Shown here piece by piece: positions 1 through 6,430 of a stretch of DNA of 18,394 nucleotides. The stretch lies in contig DATEMY010000561.1 of assembly GCA_035275345.1 (NCBI GenBank), positions 1 to 18,394 of the forward strand, in the 5' to 3' direction. Under the pieces are notes generated by a model. It searched no databases, was not told where the DNA came from, and worked only from the letters and a program-made list of their open reading frames with translations. How positions within the stretch are numbered: position 1 is the first letter of the stretch; every line of letters begins with the position of its first letter. This stretch comes from JAJVID01 sp035275345. Lineage in GTDB: Bacteria; Acidobacteriota; Blastocatellia; RBC074. The translations under genes and the position numbers were made by a program.

Positions 1-117
1 ATAGGTAGCCATTTTTCTGTCCGCCATTTTCCTGTCCGCCATTTTCCTATCCGCCATTTTCCCGTCCGCCATTTTCCCGTCTGCCATTTTCCTGTCCGTC
101 ATTTTCCTGTCTGCCAT
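1..117 (-). CDS. Possible partial ORF starting in the minisatellite, running off the left edge
   Basis: From ATG 117 the minus strand is open to base 1. It reads as seven M-(A/T)-D-(R/G)-K units and then M-A-T-Y at 12-1. The array therefore gives eight in-frame ATG codons (117, 102, 87, 72, 57, 42, 27 and 12), each except the first preceded by a purine-rich AGGAAA or GGGAAA. The true start of any downstream gene could be any of these, most simply the last (ATG 12). The product is unknown because the body lies outside the window. The repeat may equally be non-coding. Confidence 0.25.
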   Translation of the reverse strand, partial: MADRKMTDRKMADGKMADGKMADRKMADRKMADRKMATY

Positions 118-124
118 TTTCCCA
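8..124. repeat. 15-bp minisatellite, about 7.8 copies
   Basis: Units of 15 bp (consensus GCCATTTTCCTGTCC) follow one another at 8, 23, 38, 53, 68, 83, 98 and 113, the last one incomplete. They differ at one to three positions (CTG, CTA or CCG in the middle, GTC for GCC once). Because 15 is a multiple of three, the minus strand reads as a pentapeptide repeat of the form M-x-D-x-K with no stop. Each unit read on that strand also carries AGGA or GGGA just before an ATG. Confidence 0.9.
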
Positions 125-480
125 CCGGCGCGTTAATTCGAGCGCCGCCTCTTTAAATGAGATTGCAGTTGGGTGTACGGCGAACTGTCACTCACGCTCC
201 ACTTATTTTGCACTGTGGCTTTTGGAATGCGCCCCTCCCACCATGAATGTCTGTCAACGTTCTACTAAACCGGCCTATAATGACCAATGGCGTTGAGTCG
301 AGCCATTAGCCATTCGGATTAGCCATTAGCCATTCGACATTACCCATTATCGGCCAGTAGAAAAAACAGTTTTCCCGATCAACAATGCGTAACGCCGTAG
401 ATCGAACCGCGATCTTATAAGAAGCTTGTGGAAATTGAAGTCTAATGGGATCAATGGTTACCATTTATAGTTTCGGTGAG
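125..480. other. Non-coding stretch with a 20-bp direct repeat
   Basis: No convincing gene is seen. A 16-bp block, AGCCATTAGCCATTCG, occurs twice in tandem with a 20-bp period (301-316 and 321-336), followed by a degenerate third piece near 341-350. Each block is itself made of the shorter motif AGCCATT. The rest is unstructured by eye. Confidence 0.6.
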
Positions 481-512
481 TAACGACCCGTTCGCCGCAG
501 AGGCGCCGCAGA

Positions 513-620
513 CCGCAGAGACAGCGCAGAGAGAGGAAGAGAGAGTTCCACTTATATAAAAGCCTACCGCAGAGACAACGCAGAGAGAGGAAGAGAGAGT
601 TCCACTTATATAAAAGCCTA
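513..620. repeat. 54-bp tandem duplication
   Basis: Two copies of 54 bp abut at 513-566 and 567-620 and differ at one base (ACAGCG against ACAACG). Each begins CCGCAGAGAC, continues with a purine-only GAGAGAGGAAGAGAGAG tract and ends in TTATATAAAAGCCTA. The near identity points to a recent duplication. The sequence just before it, from about 492, is the related CGCCGCAGAGGCGCCGCAG motif, which recurs near 13584. Confidence 0.9.
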
Positions 621-668
621 CGGCGAACTGAGAGCCCAAATCCGTGGATTTGGGCTCTCAGTTCGCCG
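621..668. repeat. Perfect 23-bp inverted repeat with 2-nt loop
   Basis: The left arm 621-643 starts CGGCGAACTGAGAGCCCAAA, and the right arm 646-668 is its exact reverse complement. GT at 644-645 lies between them. The structure sits directly after the 54-bp duplication and 21 bp beyond the stop of the leftward membrane-protein gene (690-1355). It could end that gene's transcripts, but the T-rich tail on the minus strand (GGCTTTTATA) is weak for an intrinsic terminator. A mobile palindrome is at least as likely. Confidence 0.85.
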
Positions 669-689
669 CGCAGAGAATTGCAAACCGTT

Positions 690-1355
690 TTAAGCGATCG
701 CTTTTACTGTTGAGATAATCGAGCCGACCAGGAAAACTATTGCCCAGATAATGGCGATAATCGCCACGACGATGGCGGCGACTGCGTCGGTAATGCTCAC
801 GAGGAATCCGGGAACGAGGCCGTGCAGGAAGCCGACGATGACTGTGGCGATCAATGAAGAAAGCACGATCAAGACGAGTCCTTTGTTTTGCAGGAAACGC
901 TGGTGGGCGAATATGAGAAACCCGGCGAAGAAGAGTTTTAATGTCATCAGGAGGCTCAAGCTGGCGGCTGCTTCTCCGCGTGGAAATCCGGCGAAGATAA
1001 TCAGATAGGCGATTGTGCCGAAGATCGGGGCGAGCAGTAGTCCGATCATCAGAAACAGTTTGCCGATCGCCGTAAAGATTTTGGCGATTCCGGCGATAAT
1101 CACGATCAGCGAAACTATCAAGGTCGCTATGCCTTGAATTCTGCCTTGCACGCGCTCCGGAATCAGCAATGAACAAGCCATCAAGATGATTGTGAAAACC
1201 AGCAATCCGTCCAGCAGCGCAAGGTAGGGAATGCCCATCCCGTGCGCTCCAGCCCTCATACTGGCGACTAAGGCCGAACCGAGCTCAATCAGCAACACAA
1301 TCAAGATCAATACCACCGCTACCAGAAAGAGCGGCTTTCTTAGCGTATCCAACAT
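690..1355 (-). CDS. Polytopic membrane protein, unknown function
   Basis: A 221-residue, strongly hydrophobic protein with about six or seven predicted membrane spans (roughly residues 8-30, 43-64, 75-93, 96-119, 130-151, 157-178 and 186-215). Charged residues are few, and the short loops carry Arg, Lys or Glu (for example PERVQGR near 66-72). No catalytic or binding motif is recognisable, and I do not recognise the family. The start is ATG 1355, with a strong Shine-Dalgarno GGGGAGGAG ending a few bases upstream. The gene stands alone, and the gap to the divergent kinase gene holds a palindromic element. It is probably an integral inner-membrane protein. Confidence 0.75.
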   Translation of the reverse strand: MLDTLRKPLFLVAVVLILIVLLIELGSALVASMRAGAHGMGIPYLALLDGLLVFTIILMACSLLIPERVQGRIQGIATLIVSLIVIIAGIAKIFTAIGKLFLMIGLLLAPIFGTIAYLIIFAGFPRGEAAASLSLLMTLKLFFAGFLIFAHQRFLQNKGLVLIVLSSLIATVIVGFLHGLVPGFLVSITDAVAAIVVAIIAIIWAIVFLVGSIISTVKAIA

Positions 1356-1409
1356 GGTTTCTCCTCCCCGGCAGATGTTTTTTCCGCGTAACTGCTCACG
1401 GAAGGGCGC

Positions 1410-1506
1410 GGAGGATTACCGAACAGACGGAAAAACGGAAAAAACGGAAGGTTTCCTGGCAAGTTTCCGTTCGGCGCCGTCCGTTCCGTCTGTTCGGTAA
1501 TCCTCC
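1410..1506. repeat. Palindromic intergenic element (22-bp arms)
   Basis: GGAGGATTACCGAACAGACG begins the left arm 1410-1431. The right arm 1485-1506 is its exact reverse complement. The interior has further imperfect complementarity built of ACGGAA / TTCCGT motifs (1432-1450 against 1463-1484). The element lies between the divergent membrane-protein and kinase genes and matches no coding sequence. Such elements are probably dispersed in the genome, which this window alone cannot show. Confidence 0.8.
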
Positions 1507-1615
1507 TCGCCTCCACCGCTGAGTAGTTACAATTCCTCTTCATTCTATATATCGGTAGGACTGAGGCTGATTGGCTCACGCCGGCAAAATTTTTTTGAAT
1601 TAGACGGAAAAGTAA

Positions 1616-1644
1616 TTGACTATAGAGGCGCGAAGACTTATCAA
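1616..1644 (+). promoter_or_regulatory. Possible sigma-70-type promoter upstream of the kinase
   Basis: TTGACT (1616-1621) and TATCAA (1639-1644) are separated by 17 bp. The -35 matches consensus at five of six bases and the -10 at four of six. It lies about 130 bp before the kinase ATG, in an A+T-rich stretch without other features. This is assigned by sequence match alone. Confidence 0.3.
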
Positions 1645-1771
1645 TTTACATTAAATCTTGGGTCATCAATATTCCTTACGACAAGTAGATCTTTTGCAAC
1701 CCAGAGTTGGATATTGCGCTAAATTGGCGCAGGCAAGGTTGAGTCTATAAATCCGTAGAACTGCGACTGCC

Positions 1772-3646
1772 ATGAATTCTGAACAGTGGCAAAGGGTGAA
1801 GGAGTTATTCGACGCCGCGCTTCAATATGATCCGGGCCAACGGCGCGGGTTTCTCGAGCAGGTTTGCGGCGACGATGTCGAATTGTACGAAGAGGTCGAT
1901 TCGCTGCTCGCTTCGTTCGAAAAAGCCGGCAGCTTTATAGTGGCTCCCGCAGTCGAAGACGCCGCCCATTTGTTGTTCGACGAAGCCTCGGGGCCACATT
2001 GCGGAAGAAAAATCGGCCATTACCATCTTCTCGCCAAATTAGGCAGAGGCGGAATGGGAGAAGTCTATCTCGCCACCGACACACAGCTTGGACGCGAGGT
2101 CGCGATCAAACTCCTGCCCACTGAATTCGCGAGCGACCCCGGCCGAGTAAAGCGATTCGAGCGCGAAGCCAGGATCGCTTCCGCGCTCAATCACCCGAAT
2201 ATCCTGACCATTCACGAAATTGGGCGGGAGGGCGACACGCTCTTCATAGCTACGGAATTGGTCAAAGGCCAGACGTTGCGGCAGCGCCTGACAGCGGGAG
2301 CGATCAATTCGATTGAGGCGGTGAACATCGCCATCCAGGTGGGAGCGGCGCTCGAGGCCGCGCACGGCGCCGGGATCGTGCACCGCGACATCAAACCTGA
2401 GAATGTGATGTTGCGGCCCGATGGTTATGTGAAGGCGCTCGATTTCGGGCTGGCCAAGCCGATCGAAGGGCCGTTCGACTCCTCAGTTGATTCCGATATG
2501 ACGACGCGCAACTCGTATGAGACCGCGCCCGGCGTGCTGATCGGAACTTTCCGATATATGTCTCCCGAGCAGGCGCGCGGGCAGAAAGTAGACCATCGCA
2601 GCGACATCTGGAGCCTGGGGGTCGTGCTTTATGAAATGACAGTCGGGGTCCCGCCTTTCAATGGCAAGACGCCCTCGGACATTATCGCAGCGATTTTGGC
2701 GCACGAACCGCCGCCGATGCCGGAACCGAATGAGCCTGAATTGCAAAACATCCTGACACGCGCGTTGGCGAAAGATCTCCAGCGACGCTATCAATCGGCC
2801 CAGGAGTTACTGCTCGATCTGCAGGACCTCAAACGCAAACTCGAACGCCGGTCCGAGTTTGACACATACGCTACGGTTCAAGGAACGCGGATGCCCGCGG
2901 CGGGAAGGGCGACCAACGCCAACCAGATTGACGCAGATATGCGTCGTAAAAGGTTGGCGGTCGCAGGCTCCGCTCTGCTGGTCATCCTGGCAATCTCGAT
3001 CATCCTGGCCGTCTTCATTCGATCAACGCGCCCATTGCCTTCATCTTCTGCGAATGAGTCCGCGCCGCCCGAACGCACGATAAATTATGCGATTACTGTG
3101 CAGAAAATGAAGGACGGCAAACAGCTTGAAGAACCGTTCGAAGCCTCGGGCCGCGAGAGTTTCGAGAGCGGCTGGAAGTTTCGTCTCCGGACTGTCAGCC
3201 CACAGGCAGGCCACCTCTATCTGCTCAATGAGAGGGCGGGGGCCGACGGTGGCGTCAATTACAGAATCATCTTCCCGATCTCTTCCATCAATAATGGTTC
3301 TGAGCAACTTGCGGCCGATAAACCGGTATGGACCGCCTGGTACGTCTTCGCCGAGCGTCCAGGCGTCGAAAAGCTCTGGATCGTCTGGGCGACATCCGCA
3401 GTCGGCGTGCTTGAAGCGGTCAAGGACAAGGTCAATCCCATTGATCAGGGACTCGTCAGCGATCCCGCCAAGCGCGATTCAATACGGGAATGGCTCGGCC
3501 AACAGGCCGCCAACCAGACCGCAAGCGAATGGGACAATGCTTCTCGACAGACCGTCGTCAGGGGCCGGAGCGAGGTCGTGGTCAGCCTCATCAGACTGGA
3601 GCATCGCCGAGCGCGAGCGGTTCGTTCGTCTGATCCGATTCGATAG
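1772..3646 (+). CDS. Membrane-anchored Ser/Thr protein kinase (Hanks/PASTA-less type)
   Basis: A 624-residue transmembrane kinase. Residues 1-80 form the leader common to acidobacterial kinases (an E-Q-W-x-R-V-K-E-L-F-like start). The kinase domain spans about 84-350: glycine loop GRGGMGEV 91-98, the VAIK Lys 113, catalytic HRDIKPEN 204-211 with Asp206, DFG 224-226, the SPE variant of the APE motif 264-266, and DHRSDIWSLG 274-283. One membrane span follows at about 395-416. The outer domain, 430-624, resembles the DUF4384-type sensor region of these kinases (a judgement by pattern). All key catalytic residues are present, so it should be active. ATG 1772 gives the expected N-terminus, but no strong ribosome binding site precedes it. 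The substrate is unknown. Confidence 0.93.
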   Translation: MNSEQWQRVKELFDAALQYDPGQRRGFLEQVCGDDVELYEEVDSLLASFEKAGSFIVAPAVEDAAHLLFDEASGPHCGRKIGHYHLLAKLGRGGMGEVYLATDTQLGREVAIKLLPTEFASDPGRVKRFEREARIASALNHPNILTIHEIGREGDTLFIATELVKGQTLRQRLTAGAINSIEAVNIAIQVGAALEAAHGAGIVHRDIKPENVMLRPDGYVKALDFGLAKPIEGPFDSSVDSDMTTRNSYETAPGVLIGTFRYMSPEQARGQKVDHRSDIWSLGVVLYEMTVGVPPFNGKTPSDIIAAILAHEPPPMPEPNEPELQNILTRALAKDLQRRYQSAQELLLDLQDLKRKLERRSEFDTYATVQGTRMPAAGRATNANQIDADMRRKRLAVAGSALLVILAISIILAVFIRSTRPLPSSSANESAPPERTINYAITVQKMKDGKQLEEPFEASGRESFESGWKFRLRTVSPQAGHLYLLNERAGADGGVNYRIIFPISSINNGSEQLAADKPVWTAWYVFAERPGVEKLWIVWATSAVGVLEAVKDKVNPIDQGLVSDPAKRDSIREWLGQQAANQTASEWDNASRQTVVRGRSEVVVSLIRLEHRRARAVRSSDPIR

Positions 3647-3979
3647 GATTTTTCGTTTCATGGATATCACGATCGGCGAATGCGTAAGCGGATCTTAAGC
3701 CGTAAGACGCAAGCTCCAATTCACTCCAACCCTTCCTGAGAGGGTGGCGTTATACTATTTGCTACCAGCGCTATCCGACATCGTGTGAACCCGGCGCTGG
3801 CGCAATCGGCCATTCATCCGCCGATAATCGCCCATCCTGGCTACATTCAGTCATTTACTTTTCCTGCCGGTCATCTGGCACGCCATCCGCCTATACTTAC
3901 ATTATCCATTACATTTATTCCGGCGGCTGCGATCCGCCGAACCCCACCCGTTATAAAGAATCAAGTCAAAGGAGTGTTT
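3647..3979. other. Intergenic stretch upstream of the small secreted protein
   Basis: No confident gene. An in-frame extension of the next gene exists back to GTG 3785. Its translation is Pro/Ile-rich, lacks a ribosome binding site and would bury the signal peptide, so I treat it as untranslated. A TATACT hexamer within GTTATACTAT (about 3750-3759) could be a -10 element, but no matching -35 was found. Confidence 0.4.
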
Positions 3980-4267
3980 ATGTTAGTTCGAAAACTTTCA
4001 CGATTGCTAGCTACTGCTGTTCTCGCCCTGGCTTTCGTAGCCTTGACCGGGGTCGCCGGCGGGTCAGAGGCCAATGCGCAGGGGCGCTACTACAACAATT
4101 ATCAGTATCGTCAACATTCGAGACAAAGAGAGGCGCTCAGACGGTATTATCTAAGGCAGCGTTTCCTATATGGCAATTCTCGCTCATGGGGATCATACCG
4201 GCGCTTCGATCGTTATAGCTACGACAATCGATTCGGTCGTTCTCCCTATTACCGTCGCTGGCGCTAA
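3980..4267 (+). CDS. Small secreted basic Tyr/Arg-rich protein
   Basis: A 95-residue exported protein. Residues 1-33 are a clear Sec signal peptide (MLVRKLSRLL, a hydrophobic core, then a cleavage site near ANA-Q at 31-34). The mature part of about 62 residues is rich in Arg, Tyr, Ser and Asn (for example QGRYYNNYQYRQ) and strongly cationic, with no cysteine. ATG 3980 is chosen because AAAGGAG lies seven bases upstream. No family is recognised. Proteins of this composition could bind nucleic acid or polysaccharide at the cell surface, but that is a guess. A palindromic element follows its stop. Confidence 0.75.
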   Translation: MLVRKLSRLLATAVLALAFVALTGVAGGSEANAQGRYYNNYQYRQHSRQREALRRYYLRQRFLYGNSRSWGSYRRFDRYSYDNRFGRSPYYRRWR

Positions 4268-4269
4268 AT

Positions 4270-4387
4270 CAGAGCACGCAACATTGAGACAATAAAATTC
4301 ACCGCGGATTGTCGCGGGTGCGACGGATTGACACAGATAATCCGCGCTTATCTGTCGCATTCGTAGTGATCCGCGGTGAATGCTCTG
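4270..4387. repeat. Palindromic intergenic element
   Basis: The outer arms CAGAGCA (4270-4276) and TGCTCTG (4381-4387), and the inner arms ATTCACCGCGGAT (4297-4309) and ATCCGCGGTGAAT (4369-4381), are exact reverse complements, the 13-bp pair being the strongest. The interior has more complementarity (ACAGATAA at 4333-4340 against TTATCTGT at 4348-4355). It begins three bases after the stop of the small secreted protein, so it could shape the 3' end of that transcript. The architecture is that of a non-autonomous palindromic repeat. Confidence 0.75.
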
Positions 4388-4438
4388 TCCTATTTAGTTA
4401 GATTTGGTCGCGGATACGGTATTAAAGCGGCAATATGT

Positions 4439-4467
4439 TTTGCGGCTTCCGCAAAATTCACTATAAT
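4439..4467 (+). promoter_or_regulatory. Possible promoter giving a leaderless or near-leaderless transcript
   Basis: TATAAT (4462-4467) is a perfect -10 hexamer. TTGCGG (4439-4444) is 17 bp upstream. The ATG of the next gene is at 4476, only eight bases after the -10, so transcription from here would begin at or within two or three bases of the start codon. No ribosome binding site is visible. Confidence 0.4.
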
Positions 4468-4475
4468 CCATTCCC

Positions 4476-4835
4476 ATGAGATGCCGCCGGGAATTTCTGA
4501 AACAATTACTCGCGTTTGCGTTCGCGCTCAGCGTATTCGGTCAGTCGCTGGTTGGTTCGACGATCTGCGCCGATCACGCGGAGCACTCATCTTACGCTTC
4601 GGACAAAACCCGCGTTACTTTCATTGAACAGAAAGACGAATGTTGTTTACTCGACACGCCAAGATTTCTACCGCCGGGGAGAATTCAGAAAACACCTTCC
4701 GGGCACGTTTTGAAATCTTTGCCGCACATGGGAATTTTCGGTCTTTATCATAGCCAAAATCTGAACCTGATCGGCGCCGCGTTGCAACCCGCCAGTTTGC
4801 CACCCTTGCAAGGAATTCTCGCGCTGCGCATTTAA
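4476..4835 (+). CDS. Small exported hypothetical protein
   Basis: 119 residues. The N-terminus (basic MRCRREFLKQ, then the hydrophobic stretch LLAFAFALSVFG, then small residues GSTICA) looks like a signal peptide of about 26-31 residues. The remainder has a Cys pair (CC at about 56-57) and is otherwise rich in Pro, Leu and His. No known domain is recognised. ATG 4476 is the only start that retains the signal-like segment. It lies just before the sigma-factor gene on the same strand, with 62 bp between. It may be genuine but lineage-specific. Confidence 0.5.
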   Translation: MRCRREFLKQLLAFAFALSVFGQSLVGSTICADHAEHSSYASDKTRVTFIEQKDECCLLDTPRFLPPGRIQKTPSGHVLKSLPHMGIFGLYHSQNLNLIGAALQPASLPPLQGILALRI

Positions 4836-4897
4836 ACGCAGCTACTTCATTTGCGCTTAGCCACATTCATCCCCAATTCATTTTTTTTCGTTGTAGT

Positions 4898-5542
4898 GTG
4901 AGAAACCGCGTCTCCCGATTGTCTTTACTTGCGACAAATCGAGATAGGAGACGCCCTGATAAAGACGCTGACATCAATCATCAAGGTCTTATCCAAGTGG
5001 CCACTGAGCGACTGAAACAGGCGGAACCAAGCCGGGCGGATGCGGAAGAGCTACCGGTAAATCTCGATATTCTGGTCGAGGACTGTCAGTCCCCATTGCT
5101 TCGATACGCGTACCGGCTGGCGGGCGATGCGGAACTTGCCAGAGATATTGTCCAGGAGGCGTTTGTTCGCTACCTGGAGGCGCCTCCGCGCGCCAGGGCA
5201 CGGAGGCAGATCGTTACCTGGCTCTATCGAGTGACGCACAATCTGGCGATGAACGCGCTCTCCAATCAGCGCCGGCGGGCGAAGACGCAAATCCCCGGCG
5301 CCGTATTCGCGCCACCGCCGTCGGAGCAGTTGTTGGCCGGTGAAACTCGGCGGCGACTTGAGCTTCTGCTCAGCCGGTTGACGCTTAATCAACGGATCGT
5401 GGTCATTCTCAATATTCAGGAGGAGAAATCGTATCGTGAAATCAGCGAGATCACTGGCTTGTCCATTTCGAACGTGGGTATGTTACTGAGCCGCGCGTTG
5501 AAGAAGCTGGCGGGAATGGTCGAGAAGGAAGGTTTGAGATAA
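4898..5542 (+). CDS. ECF-family RNA polymerase sigma factor
   Basis: A 214-residue sigma-70-like protein with the ECF two-domain layout. Region 2 lies at about 58-125, including LLRYAYRLAGDAELARDIVQ (67-86), the classic core-binding helix, and TWLYRVTHNLAMN (107-119). Region 4 lies at about 152-207 with a helix-turn-helix YREISEITGLSISNVGMLLS (179-198). It would bind core RNA polymerase and direct it to its own promoters. The start is uncertain: GTG 4898 has no clear ribosome binding site, and GTG 4997 would still keep both domains. The Zn-finger gene follows after seven bases, the usual sigma/anti-sigma arrangement. Confidence 0.92.
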   Translation: MRNRVSRLSLLATNRDRRRPDKDADINHQGLIQVATERLKQAEPSRADAEELPVNLDILVEDCQSPLLRYAYRLAGDAELARDIVQEAFVRYLEAPPRARARRQIVTWLYRVTHNLAMNALSNQRRRAKTQIPGAVFAPPPSEQLLAGETRRRLELLLSRLTLNQRIVVILNIQEEKSYREISEITGLSISNVGMLLSRALKKLAGMVEKEGLR

Positions 5543-5549
5543 GACCGAA

Positions 5550-5876
5550 ATGAAACATCGTTGTAAAGACTTGGAAGAGCGGCTGGCTGCGGTGGTCGTA
5601 GGAGAACTGGGGGGTGAGGAAAAAATCGAAGCGCTGGCTACGGCCTTCGCATGCGAGAACTGCCGCCGCCAATTGGCGCAATATCAACGCGCCTTTGCTG
5701 AGCTGCGCGCAAGCTTTAAGGCCGCCCCTGTCGCGCTTGAACTCGGTCCCGAACGGTTGACGGCGTTGCGGCGAAAGCAGGCTGAACTGGTCGCGGCCGC
5801 CTCCGATCTTTCGCCATCGGCTATGTGTGTGCGGGCCGCGACCGCTGGCGCCCACCCACCGTTGAAGAAGAGGTGA
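5550..5876 (+). CDS. Zn-finger, anti-sigma-like protein
   Basis: 108 residues, starting seven bases after the sigma-factor stop and so probably co-translated. The N-terminal half has a putative zinc-binding pattern (His3, Cys5, then Cys35-x-x-Cys38 in CENCRRQL) and amphipathic helices, as in the cytoplasmic anti-sigma domain of ECF partners. It lacks the membrane span such proteins normally have, and its last ~24 residues (from about SDLSPS) look unlike a natural domain end. A charged coiled segment continues in another frame from 5825. A hydrophobic segment in this gene's own frame appears at 6069-6110. The gene may therefore be frame-shifted. Role by context: binds and restrains the adjacent sigma factor. 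Confidence 0.6.
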   Translation: MKHRCKDLEERLAAVVVGELGGEEKIEALATAFACENCRRQLAQYQRAFAELRASFKAAPVALELGPERLTALRRKQAELVAAASDLSPSAMCVRAATAGAHPPLKKR

Positions 5877-6208
5877 ATTTTCTGGCCGCGCGGGCAGGGC
5901 TGAACGAGGAGCAAAAACAAGCTTTTGGGCGTTATCGCTCCGACGTGCGCGCCAAGAGGCGCGAGTTGCGCAAAGCGAACGTCGAAGTCACAGATGCTTA
6001 CTGGGTCGAAGTGATGAAACCACAACCTGACCCGGCCAAGCAGGACGCGAGCGCAACGCAAACTCTCCACTGCGCTCGCGGTTTTATGGATTATGGGGCT
6101 GGCGGTGAATTCACTGAATCCGACCATCGCTACGGGAACGGGAAACCGGAAGCGGTAACGGATCCAGCCCCTCCAACCCTCCCAATCATATCACGGCAGT
6201 CCCAATGA
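5825..6208 (+). CDS. ORF encoding a charged helical segment, possibly displaced part of the anti-sigma gene
   Basis: 127 codons overlapping the Zn-finger gene by 52 bases in the +2 frame. Residues 12-65 (VEEEVNFLAARAGLNEEQKQ and onward, with VRAKRRELRKA) are a Glu/Lys/Arg-rich helix resembling metal- or stress-sensing Spy/CpxP-like periplasmic helices. After about residue 75 the sequence loses that character. From 6069 the frame of the Zn-finger gene instead encodes a hydrophobic helix (ALAVLWIMGLAV) ending at TAA 6156-6158. ATG 5825 has no ribosome binding site. This may be a separate small gene or a frame-broken remnant. Confidence 0.35.
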   Translation: MCAGRDRWRPPTVEEEVNFLAARAGLNEEQKQAFGRYRSDVRAKRRELRKANVEVTDAYWVEVMKPQPDPAKQDASATQTLHCARGFMDYGAGGEFTESDHRYGNGKPEAVTDPAPPTLPIISRQSQ

Positions 6209-6396
6209 AAACTTCGCGCGCAGGCGATCCGAGCCTGGAGAAACTTGATGACAACGGCGATCTGATAATGACCACCGATTTCCGCCGTGTTTACGCAACG
6301 ATGATCAAAGAGTGGATGGGACTTGAGGATACCAGGACGATCCTCAAGGGGGATTTCGCGCCGCTCGGTAACTTCAATAATGGCCGGCGAACTTGA
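6205..6396 (+). pseudogene. Remnant C-terminus of a DUF1501 protein
   Basis: About 50 residues (GDPSLEKLDDNGDLIMTTDF, then RRVYATMIKEWMGL and a GDFAPLGNF end) match the conserved C-terminal signature of DUF1501 exported proteins, where D-x-x-x-G-D-L-x-x-T-D-F-R-x-V-Y-A-T is followed by W-L-G and a PL-x-F end. The rest of the ~400-residue domain is absent upstream, where the frame reads low-complexity Ser/Pro/Gly codons. ATG 6205 lacks a ribosome binding site. I read it as a decayed or transposed gene end. It overlaps nothing essential, and the protease gene starts 34 bases later. Confidence 0.7.
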
Positions 6397-6430
6397 AAGA
6401 TGTTTAAATACCTTTTGGGGGGATAAGCGA

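Noticed and set aside
8..124. CRISPR array
   Set aside because: The units are 15 bp, directly abutting and without unique spacers, so this is a minisatellite.
658..1176. A 172-codon frame overlapping the membrane-protein gene on the same strand
   Set aside because: Arg/Asp-rich translation with no domain and no ribosome site. The competing frame has a strong ribosome site and clean membrane spans.
3785..3979. N-terminal extension of the small secreted protein from GTG 3785
   Set aside because: It lacks a ribosome site and would place a signal peptide in the middle of the protein. ATG 3980 has AAAGGAG at good spacing.
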